Source: Burkholderia dolosa (lineage in GTDB: Bacteria > Pseudomonadota > Gammaproteobacteria > Burkholderiales > Burkholderiaceae). Taken from it: a stretch of 64,000 nucleotides of DNA. The stretch is from assembly GCF_902499135.1 (NCBI RefSeq), contig NZ_CABVPR010000024.1, forward strand, positions 1 through 64,000. Direction: 5' to 3'. The position numbers and the translations under genes were made by a program. The notes below the pieces were generated by a model. The model was not told where the DNA came from. It searched no databases and saw nothing but the letters and a program-made list of their open reading frames with translations. Below are positions 45,883 through 54,933 of this stretch, piece after piece; the stretch's first letter is position 1, and every line of letters begins with the position of its first letter.

Positions 45883-47172
45883 TTACACCTGGATGGCTTC
45901 GGGATCGGTCTTTTCGAGTTCGATCGACGATGCGATCAGCGACAGCCGCGCGACGACGCCGTACATGTAGAAGCGGTTCGGCGGCGCGGCGCCCGGCTTC
46001 GCGCCGGCATCGGGCAGCGCGGTGTGCTCGAACCCGAGCGGCACGTAATGCATGCCGGGCGCGTTCAGGTTCTGGTCGCGCTCGCGGCCGCCGTGCGTGC
46101 GGTAGAAGCCGCCGACCACGTAGCGGTCGATCATGTACACGACGGGCTCCGCGACTTCGTCGCCGACGCGCTCGAACGTATAGACGCCTTCCTGCACGAT
46201 CACGTCGCGCACCGCGAGGCCGGCCTTCGACTCGGCCATCCGCGCGCGCTCGGCCTTCGACATCCGGCCGATCTCGGCCGCGTCGTGCACGGTCATCACG
46301 CCGCGCCCGGCAGTGCCCGCATCGGCTTTCACGACGACGTACGGCTTCTCGCTGATTCCGTATTCGCGATACTTGCGCGCGATCTTCTTCAGCACGCCGT
46401 CGATCGCGTCGGCGAGCGCCTGCTCGCCTTCATGCGCCTGCCAATCGACGCCTTCGACGTGCGCGAAATACGGATTCACCATCCACGGATCGACGCCGAC
46501 CATCTTCGCGAACTTCTTCGCGACGTCGTCGTAGCACGAGAAGTGCGTCGACTTGCGGCGCACGGCCCAGCCCGCATGCAGCGGCGGCAGCAGGTACTGC
46601 TCGTGCAGGTTTTCCAGCACGGCCGGAATGCCGGCCGACAGGTCGTTGTTCAGCAGGATCGAGCACGGATCGAAATTCTTCAGGCCCAGGCGGCGCTGCG
46701 AGCGCTCGAGCGGCTCGAGCACGATCTTCTGGCCGTCGGCCAGCGTGATCGGCGTGATGTCGGTGATGCTCGGATCGAGCGAGCCGAAGCGCACGTTCAG
46801 GCCGGCCTGACGCATGATCGTCGCGAGGCGCGCGACGTTTTCCAGGTAGAACGCATTGCGGGTCGGCAGTTCGGGAATCACGAGCAGGTTCTTCGCGTCC
46901 GGGCAGATCTTCTCGATCGCGGCCATCGCGGCCTGCACGGCGAGCGGCAGCACTTCGGCCGGCAGGTTGTTGAACGCGCCGGGGAACAGGTTCGCGTCGA
47001 CGGGCGCCAGCTTGAAGCCGGCATTGCGCAGGTCCACCGAACAGTAGAACGGCGGCGTGTGTTCCTGCCATTCGAGCCTGAACCAGCGTTCGATCGCAGG
47101 CGTCGCGTCGAGGATCTTCTGCTCGAGCTCGAGCAGCGGACCGTTCAACGCGGTAACGAGGTGGGGAACCAT
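45883..47172 (-). CDS. gshA: Glutamate-cysteine ligase, beta-proteobacterial type
   Basis: First enzyme of glutathione synthesis, 429 aa, of the class unrelated in overall sequence to E. coli GshA (the type first described for Acidithiobacillus-like proteobacteria). Characteristic segments: VPHLVTALNGPLLELE at the start, FYCSVDLRNAGFKLAPVDANLFPGAFNNL, and KPYVVVKADAGTAGRGVMTV, a glycine-rich ATP loop. First gene of the leftward gshA-gshB-EIIA-ptsH series. Confidence 0.92.
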   Translation of the reverse strand: MVPHLVTALNGPLLELEQKILDATPAIERWFRLEWQEHTPPFYCSVDLRNAGFKLAPVDANLFPGAFNNLPAEVLPLAVQAAMAAIEKICPDAKNLLVIPELPTRNAFYLENVARLATIMRQAGLNVRFGSLDPSITDITPITLADGQKIVLEPLERSQRRLGLKNFDPCSILLNNDLSAGIPAVLENLHEQYLLPPLHAGWAVRRKSTHFSCYDDVAKKFAKMVGVDPWMVNPYFAHVEGVDWQAHEGEQALADAIDGVLKKIARKYREYGISEKPYVVVKADAGTAGRGVMTVHDAAEIGRMSKAERARMAESKAGLAVRDVIVQEGVYTFERVGDEVAEPVVYMIDRYVVGGFYRTHGGRERDQNLNAPGMHYVPLGFEHTALPDAGAKPGAAPPNRFYMYGVVARLSLIASSIELEKTDPEAIQV

Positions 47173-47323
47173 GAATCACTCGCGAGCGGGAGAATGAAGA
47201 TTGTAGAGCAATTGCCCTGCCCATTTGGGGATTGTTCCCGGCTTCGCAAGGATTTGGAGGAAGTTTCTGGCTATTGACCCGATAGCGGGCAGGGTTATGC
47301 GCTCCCGCATCGCGCATTCGAAG

Positions 47324-47349
47324 AAAAAAAGCCCGCCGGAAGGGCGGGC
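47324..47349 (-). terminator. Intrinsic terminator of amtB
   Basis: Stem GCCCGCC (47331-47337) with GGCGGGC (47343-47349), loop GGAAG, and seven T residues on the minus strand (A run 47324-47330). It lies 62 bases past the amtB stop. Confidence 0.88.
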
Positions 47350-47411
47350 CGAAGTCGCTGCGCTCATTCGTCGCGGGCGCCGTCGTCGCGGCGTCCCGCC
47401 GTGCATCGTGG

Positions 47412-48917
47412 TTATTCGACGTGCTCGCCGTGCAGGATCACGTCGAGACCTTCCCGCTCTTCCTCTTCCGTCACGCGCAGGCCGATCGTCAGGTCGATCA
47501 GCTTCAGCAGCACGAAGCTCAGCACGCCGCTGTAGACCAGCGTGATCAGCACGCCCTTTGCCTGCAGCAGCAGGCTGCCGTCGAAGCCGCCGATGTCCTT
47601 CACTGCGAACACGCCCGTCAGCAGCGCGCCGAGAATCCCGCCCACGCCGTGCACGCCGAACGCGTCGAGCGAATCGTCGTAGCCGAGCTTCGACTTGAGC
47701 CACGTCGCCGACCAGAAGCACACGACGCCGGCCGCGATGCCAATCACGAGCGCGCCGGCCACGCCGACGAAGCCCGCCGCCGGCGTGATCGCGACGAGGC
47801 CCGCGACCGCGCCCGACACGATGCCGAGCACCGACGGCTTGCCCTTTGCGATCCACTCGGCAAACATCCAGCCGAGCGCCGCGCATGCGGTGGCGACCTG
47901 CGTGGTCAGCATCGCGAAGCCGGCACGGCCGTCGGCGGCCACTGCCGAGCCCGCGTTGAAGCCGAACCAGCCGACCCACAGCATCGAGCCGCCGATCATC
48001 GTCAGCACGAGGTTGTGCGGCGCCATCGATTCGCGGCCGTAGCCGACGCGCTTGCCGAGCACGAGGCACGACACGAGGCCCGCGATACCGGCGTTGATGT
48101 GCACGACGGTGCCGCCCGCGAAGTCGAGCACGCCGTCGGCCGACAGCCAGCCGGTCGGCTCCCACACCATGTGCGCGATCGGCACGTAGACGATCAGCGA
48201 CCACAGCGTCATGAACACGAGCATCGCCGAGAACTTCATCCGGTCAGCGAACGCGCCGCAGATCAGCGCCGGCGTGATGATCGCGAACGTCATCTGGTAG
48301 ACGAAGTACACCGACTCCGGAATCGTCGACGCGAGGTGGCTGACGGTCAGCGTCGTCGCCTTGTCGCCCTTGATGTAGTTCATTCCGTGCAGGAACACGC
48401 GCGACAGGCCGCCGATGAAGCCGTTGCCCGGCGTGAACGCGAGGCTGTAGCCGACCACCGTCCACAGCACCGTGATCAGCGCGGTGATCGCGAAGCTCTG
48501 CATCACGGTCGCGAGCACGTTCTTCTTGCGGACCATCCCCGCATAGAACAGCGCGAGGCCGGGGATCGTCATGAACAGCACGAGTGCGGTCGACGTCAGC
48601 ATCCACGCGGTGTCGCCCGCGCTGATCTTCGACGAATCGACGGAGAACGGTGCGGTCGGCGCGGCGGGTGCGGCCGGTGCCGAAGCGGCGGCAGCCGATG
48701 CGTCGGCGGCGCCGGAAGCCGGTGCGGCGGCCGCGGCCGATGCATCGGTTGCAGCAGGCGCCGAAGCGCTCGGCGCGGCGGCGGCCGATGCGTCGGACGC
48801 GGTTGCGGCGGGCGCGGATGCAGCCGCGGCGGACGCCGCGTCGTCCGCAAGCGCGGAGCCGACGCCGGCGGCGATCAGCGAGCCGGCCATCAGCAGGGAC
48901 ATCAGAAGTTTGCGCAT
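47412..48917 (-). CDS. amtB: Ammonium transporter AmtB with Ala-rich N-terminal extension
   Basis: Trimeric ammonium channel of 501 aa. After a signal peptide (about 1-24) comes an unusual Ala/Ser/Pro-rich stretch (about 25-90), then eleven membrane helices starting at GDTAWMLTSTALVLFMTIPG. Family segments include DFAGGTVVHINAGIAGL, MLWVGWFGFNAGSA and LDAFGVHGVGGILGALLTGVFA with the paired pore histidines. It follows glnK by 32 bases; GlnK binds and blocks the channel when ammonium is plentiful. Confidence 0.95.
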   Translation of the reverse strand: MRKLLMSLLMAGSLIAAGVGSALADDAASAAAASAPAATASDASAAAAPSASAPAATDASAAAAAPASGAADASAAAASAPAAPAAPTAPFSVDSSKISAGDTAWMLTSTALVLFMTIPGLALFYAGMVRKKNVLATVMQSFAITALITVLWTVVGYSLAFTPGNGFIGGLSRVFLHGMNYIKGDKATTLTVSHLASTIPESVYFVYQMTFAIITPALICGAFADRMKFSAMLVFMTLWSLIVYVPIAHMVWEPTGWLSADGVLDFAGGTVVHINAGIAGLVSCLVLGKRVGYGRESMAPHNLVLTMIGGSMLWVGWFGFNAGSAVAADGRAGFAMLTTQVATACAALGWMFAEWIAKGKPSVLGIVSGAVAGLVAITPAAGFVGVAGALVIGIAAGVVCFWSATWLKSKLGYDDSLDAFGVHGVGGILGALLTGVFAVKDIGGFDGSLLLQAKGVLITLVYSGVLSFVLLKLIDLTIGLRVTEEEEREGLDVILHGEHVE

Positions 48918-48949
48918 CTTGGGTTTCCTCTTGTCGCTCGTCTTGTTCG

Positions 48950-49486
<537 letters not shown>

Positions 49487-49611
49487 CTAGAGTGCACGCA
49501 CGTCCCGGTTCGCCGGGCCATTCACCCATGCGGGCGCCGTGCCCGGAATTCGCGCTTGCCGCGCACCATTTCCGGTCATGCGTGCATCATGGGCACGTAC
49601 GCAACTGAAGA

Positions 49612-49628
49612 TGCACATTTTTTGTGCA
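49612..49628. promoter_or_regulatory. NtrC-like palindromic site
   Basis: TGCACA-TTTTT-TGTGCA, perfect 6-bp arms with a 5-base spacer. The NtrC consensus is TGCACC-N5-GGTGCA, so ten of twelve arm bases agree. It lies about 250 bases upstream of the glnK sigma-54 promoter, within enhancer range, and just 11 bases before the ubiK ATG, overlapping its ribosome site. Confidence 0.6.
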
Positions 49629-49639
49629 AGGGGAATCAC

Positions 49640-49891
49640 ATGAAGCAACCCAGCGACGTTTTCAACGATCTGCAGTCGCGCGTCAGCGATCTGCTGAAAA
49701 ACTCGCCGGCCAAGGATGTCGAGCGCAACGTGAAGGCCATGCTGTCGCAAGGCTTCTCGAAACTCGATCTCGTCACGCGCGAGGAGTTCGACACGCAGGC
49801 GCAGGTGCTCGCCCGCACGCGCGTGCGCCTCGAGGAACTCGAAAAGCGCGTCGCGGAGCTCGAGCAGCGGCTCGCGACACCGGAGGCCTGA
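49640..49891 (+). CDS. ubiK: Ubiquinone biosynthesis accessory factor UbiK
   Basis: Small protein of 83 aa of the YqiC/BMFP family. The N-terminal part (DVFNDLQSRVSDLLKNSPAKDVERNVKAMLSQGFSKLDLVTREEFD) is followed by a coiled coil (about 55-80, VRLEELEKRVAELEQRL) that makes it a trimer. UbiK supports the aerobic ubiquinone-synthesis complex, probably by handling hydrophobic intermediates. The ATG follows AAGGGG seven bases upstream. Single gene opposite glnK. Confidence 0.9.
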   Translation: MKQPSDVFNDLQSRVSDLLKNSPAKDVERNVKAMLSQGFSKLDLVTREEFDTQAQVLARTRVRLEELEKRVAELEQRLATPEA

Positions 49892-50137
49892 CGCCCCCAC
49901 CCGACCGACAGGTCCGGGCGCGGCCCGCATCGCGCGGCCCGCGCCTGCCACCGAAGCCCGCTGAGCCGTTCTTCGCGGTCCTTCGCCGTTCGCGGTTCGT
50001 CGTTCCCTGGTTCGTCGTTCCGCAACCCATCGTTCTTTCCCCGCGCCACGCCGGCAAGCGCGCACCGATTCCTCCGATTCCCGCGGCACGCGGCCATGAA
50101 CGGCCACCGCCGCCCATCTGCTTACAGGAGCCTCGCC

Positions 50138-51754
50138 ATGTCGCTTGCCGTGGTGCGCAGTCGCGCGCCGGCGGCCGGCCGCGCGCCGGACGTCACCGTC
50201 GAAGTCCATCTCGCCAACGGGCTGCCGTCGTTCTCGATCGTCGGCCTGCCCGATCTCGAAGTTCGCGAAAGCCGCGAGCGCGTGCGCGCCGCGCTGCAGA
50301 ACTGCGGATTCGAATTCCCCGTGCGGCGGATCACCGTCAATCTCGCGCCGGCCGACCTGCCGAAGGAGTCCGGCCGTTTCGATCTGCCGATCGCGCTCGG
50401 CATCCTCGCGGCGAACGGACAGATTCCGGCCGACGCGCTCGCCGGCCGCGAATTCGCGGGCGAGCTGTCGCTGACCGGCGCACTGCGGCCGATGCGCGGC
50501 GCGTTCGCGATGGCATGCGGCGCTGCGCGCGACTGGCGCGAGCACGGGGGCGACGTTGGTTCGGCGCCGCAGAACGATGCAGGTTCGGACGCCGACGCGC
50601 GCTCCCGCTCCCGTGTCGGCGCGGAATCGGCCGTTCCCGAGCTGTACCTGCCGCTCGACAGCGCAGCCGAGGCCGCGCTGGTGCCGGGCGTCACGGTGTT
50701 CGGCGCGCCCGACCTGCCCGCGCTGTGCGCGCACCTCGCCGGTGCGCCGGACGGGCGGCTGTCGCCGGTCGCGGCGCCGTGCGTCGACGAACTGCCGGCG
50801 CCCGCCGCGCCCGACCTCGCCGACGTGATCGGTCAGCGCGGCGCCCGACGCGCGCTCGAAGTGGCGGCCGCGGGCGGCCATCACATGCTGATGGTCGGCC
50901 CGCCCGGCGCCGGCAAATCGATGCTGGCCGCGCGGCTACCGGGATTGCTGCCGCCGCTGACCGACGACGAGGCGCTGACCTCGGCCGCGCTGCTCTCCGC
51001 GAGCCGCATCGGTTTCTCGCCCGCGCAGTGGCGTCGGCGGCCGTTTCGCGCGCCGCATCATTCGTCGAGCGCCGCCGCGCTGGTCGGCGGCCGCAACCCG
51101 CCGCAACCGGGCGAAATCACGCTCGCGCACCTCGGCGTGCTGTTTCTCGACGAACTGCCGGAATTCGACCGGCACGTGCTGGAAATGCTGCGCGAGCCGC
51201 TCGAGGCAGGCCGCATCACGATCTCGCGCGCCGCGCAGCACGCCGATTTTCCGGCCGCATGCCAGTTGATCGCCGCGATGAACCCATGCCCGTGCGGGTG
51301 GCACGGCGATCCGTCCGGACGCTGCCGATGCTCGCCCGACGTCGCCGCACGCTATCTGCGCAAGCTGTCGGGGCCGCTGCTCGACCGCATCGACATCCAG
51401 ATCGACCTGCCGGCGCTGTCGCCGGCCGAACTCGCGACGCGCGCGTCCGCGCCCGGCGAACCGAGCGCCGCGGTGGCCGCGCGCGTCGCGCAGGCGCGCG
51501 CGCTGCAACTCGAGCGGCAGGGCAAGACGAATCACATGCTGACCGGGCGCGAGACCGACGAGCTGTGCCGGCCGACCGATGAAGGCGAGCGGCTGCTGCG
51601 CGAGGCGGGCGAGCGCTTCGGCTGGTCGGCGCGCGCGTATTTCCGCGTGCTCAAGGTCGCGCGCACCATCGCGGACCTCGCCGGCGATCGGCTGCCGACG
51701 GCTGCGCAGATCGCCGAGGCGATCCGCTATCGGCGTGTGCTGACGGCGCTGTGA
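50138..51754 (+). CDS. comM: YifB/ComM Mg-chelatase-like AAA ATPase
   Basis: Hexameric helicase-like ATPase of 538 aa; ComM promotes branch migration during uptake and integration of foreign DNA. N-terminal LonC-like domain (about 1-200), Walker A GPPGAGKSM at 254-262, Walker B LFLDELPEF, zinc-like cysteines CPCGW and CRCSP in the PCPCGWHGDPSGRCRC stretch, and a C-terminal Mg-chelatase domain. An acidic/Arg-Ser-rich insert (about 130-166) interrupts the N-terminal domain. The ATG at 50138 has AGGAG eight bases upstream; the longer frame lacks a site. Confidence 0.93.
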   Translation: MSLAVVRSRAPAAGRAPDVTVEVHLANGLPSFSIVGLPDLEVRESRERVRAALQNCGFEFPVRRITVNLAPADLPKESGRFDLPIALGILAANGQIPADALAGREFAGELSLTGALRPMRGAFAMACGAARDWREHGGDVGSAPQNDAGSDADARSRSRVGAESAVPELYLPLDSAAEAALVPGVTVFGAPDLPALCAHLAGAPDGRLSPVAAPCVDELPAPAAPDLADVIGQRGARRALEVAAAGGHHMLMVGPPGAGKSMLAARLPGLLPPLTDDEALTSAALLSASRIGFSPAQWRRRPFRAPHHSSSAAALVGGRNPPQPGEITLAHLGVLFLDELPEFDRHVLEMLREPLEAGRITISRAAQHADFPAACQLIAAMNPCPCGWHGDPSGRCRCSPDVAARYLRKLSGPLLDRIDIQIDLPALSPAELATRASAPGEPSAAVAARVAQARALQLERQGKTNHMLTGRETDELCRPTDEGERLLREAGERFGWSARAYFRVLKVARTIADLAGDRLPTAAQIAEAIRYRRVLTAL

Positions 51755-52084
51755 TGCCCTCTTAGGACAAAATCCGGCTGTCAAGACTTGACTTATGCAC
51801 AATTCCGCGCATCCAGCCTTGAACCGACGCTCGCTGCGGCGCGTCTCCGGCGAAATTCGTATCCCGTTGTTTTTGCTTGACTTTCGCCGATTCAACGAAC
51901 ATGCCCGATCGGTCCAAAAGGCCGCCCCGCGTGGCTCGGCGGCACATCCGGTCCACTTTTCAACAAAGTTATCCACATACGTTGTGGACAGCCGAAAAAC
52001 CCCCGCAAAATCCGGCGATTAGCGCCGAATGCTGCGAAGGAACTTTCAATTGTCACAGTGTGTCTGAGCGCCCTCGCCGGCCGG
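51755..52084. other. Gene-poor, AT-richer gap with a DnaA box
   Basis: About 330 bases with lower G+C than the surroundings and no credible gene (a 75-codon frame from 51795 has no ribosome site or family likeness). TTATCCACA at 51969-51977 is a perfect DnaA box; TCCACA-TACGT-TGTGGA around it is an inverted repeat. A weak hairpin (52013-52027) may end the lipoprotein transcript. Confidence 0.55.
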
Positions 52085-52657
52085 TCAATCGAGCTTGAAC
52101 GATCCGAAAAACTGGTCGAACTGTTCCTGCGCGAGCGGTCCGTCGGCGATCACGACGGCCTGATACGCGTGACGGCCGCGCGCGGCGAGCCGCGCGACGA
52201 TCGTCTTGCGTGCGCCGTCGCCGCCGGCAGCCGCGCCGGCCACGCGCAGTTCGACGCCGTCCACCGCTCCGCCCTTCGCAAGCGGCACGGGCACCGATGT
52301 GGTGTGCGGCGCGCCTTCGAGATTGCGGGACAGCCCCGCGCGGAGGAACTCGAGCGCCGCACGGCGCGTGTCGTCGCGGTCGTCCGGCAACGTCAGCGTG
52401 CCGACCGCGAACACCGCGCCGTCGACGTGCGCGGCCTGCATCCGCATCGGCATCGATGCACCGCCGATCGCGACCGCGCGCTCGTCGACGGTCGGCTTCG
52501 CGGGCAAGTCGATCGTATAGCCGGCGTCGTTGTGCAGCGTGCGCCAGTCGTACGACGGCGAACACGCACCCAGCGCGACGCCGACGCACGCGAGCGCGGC
52601 GAAGTGTCGCAGCCGGCGAAAAAAGGGACGCAGCTTGGCGATGGCTTGCTTCGGCAT
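52085..52657 (-). CDS. Putative lipoprotein of unknown function
   Basis: Protein of 190 aa with a basic N-terminus, a hydrophobic stretch and a lipobox LGAC (Cys32), so it is likely anchored in the envelope. The mature part begins SPSYDWRTLHNDAGYTIDLPAKPT and ends with an QEQFDQFFGSFKL-like segment, a pattern seen in proteobacterial proteins that start with a short 'Y..DLP..P' motif and have no assigned role. Divergent from the TlpA-like gene. Function not recognised. Confidence 0.75.
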   Translation of the reverse strand: MPKQAIAKLRPFFRRLRHFAALACVGVALGACSPSYDWRTLHNDAGYTIDLPAKPTVDERAVAIGGASMPMRMQAAHVDGAVFAVGTLTLPDDRDDTRRAALEFLRAGLSRNLEGAPHTTSVPVPLAKGGAVDGVELRVAGAAAGGDGARKTIVARLAARGRHAYQAVVIADGPLAQEQFDQFFGSFKLD

Positions 52658-52822
52658 GGCTTGAATCGGGGCGGGAGAAACGGACATTATCCGCCGAACG
52701 CGAACGCCGGGATGGCACGCCGGCGCCGATGCGCATCTCGCATTCGCGCTAGAATGCGCGCAGAATTTCGCCGTTTTCCCAGCACCGGTTCGCGTCATCG
52801 ACCCACTTCGAGAGCACTGCAG

Positions 52823-53359
52823 ATGAACTCCACGCCTTCCGCCCCGCGCCGTGCCGGCCCCGTCCGCTACATCGTCGCGGCCGTCGTCGTTGCAGCCATC
52901 GCCGTCGCCGGCTTCTTCGCGTTCAACGCCAAGTCGAGCGTGCCGGACGCCACGTTCACGCTGTTGTCGGGCCAGAAGGTGTCCACGTCCGGCGACCTGA
53001 AGGGCAAGGTCTACCTCGTGAATTTCTGGGCGACGAGCTGCGCGACCTGCATGCAGGAAATGCCGCAGATGGTCGACACCTACAACCGCTTCAAGGGCCA
53101 GGGGCTCGAATTCGTCGCGGTCGCGATGAACTACGACCCGCCGATGTACGTCGCGAACTACGCGCAGACGCGCCAGTTGCCGTTCAAGGTCGCGCTCGAC
53201 GACGGCAGCGCGGCAAAGCAGTTCGGCAACGTGCAGCTGACGCCGACGACCTTCGTCGTCGACAAGGACGGCAAGATCCTCAAGCGCTATGTGGGCGCAC
53301 CGCAATTCGCGGAGCTCGACGCGCTGCTGAAGAAAGCGCTCGCCGACAACGCGGCCTGA
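52823..53359 (+). CDS. TlpA-like membrane-anchored thioredoxin
   Basis: Protein of 178 aa with one N-terminal membrane helix (about 15-34) and a periplasmic thioredoxin fold of the TlpA/ResA type. Active site C73-A-T-C76 in NFWATSCATCMQEMP, not the common CPPC or CGPC; the cis-Pro is in QLTPTTFVVD. It probably reduces disulfides or apocytochrome thiols outside the cell membrane. Monocistronic, followed by a terminator. Confidence 0.88.
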   Translation: MNSTPSAPRRAGPVRYIVAAVVVAAIAVAGFFAFNAKSSVPDATFTLLSGQKVSTSGDLKGKVYLVNFWATSCATCMQEMPQMVDTYNRFKGQGLEFVAVAMNYDPPMYVANYAQTRQLPFKVALDDGSAAKQFGNVQLTPTTFVVDKDGKILKRYVGAPQFAELDALLKKALADNAA

Positions 53360-53409
53360 GCGCCGCCGGCGACGGTAACCGCAAACGCAAACGCGATCGC
53401 CGCACGCAC

Positions 53410-53480
53410 GAAGGCCGCCCGGCCTTCTCCCCGAAACGGACCGCACGACCGGACACCCGGTTCTGCGGTCCGTCCGTTTT

Positions 53481-53481
<1 letters not shown>
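53410..53481 (+). terminator. Intrinsic terminator of the TlpA-like gene
   Basis: A first hairpin GAAGGCCG/CGGCCTTC (53410-53427) precedes a 10-bp stem ACGGACCGCA (53436-53445) with TGCGGTCCGT (53464-53473); the loop holds a small ACCGG/CCGGT stem. TTTTT follows at 53477-53481, reaching the last base of the opposing dctD stop codon. Confidence 0.75.
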
Positions 53482-54845
<1,364 letters not shown>

Positions 54846-54933
54846 TTGCTCCTCGCAGGCCGCGCGGCCCGCGCGTGCCCGCCCGTTCGTTGATGCCGGT
54901 CGGTCGCCGACCGGGATTGCCGCCGGCGCGCGC

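Noticed and set aside
44131-47277. Frame of about 1050 codons opposite ptsH, EIIA, gshB and gshA
   Set aside because: Spans four recognised genes and their gaps without any motif; a codon-bias shadow.
51969-51977. DnaA box as part of a replication origin
   Set aside because: Only one box, no box cluster, no dnaA, parAB or gidA neighbours, and no long AT-rich unwinding element.
51795-52022. Possible 75-residue protein in the comM-lipoprotein gap
   Set aside because: No ribosome site, no recognisable domain, and ordinary length for a chance frame in an AT-richer gap.
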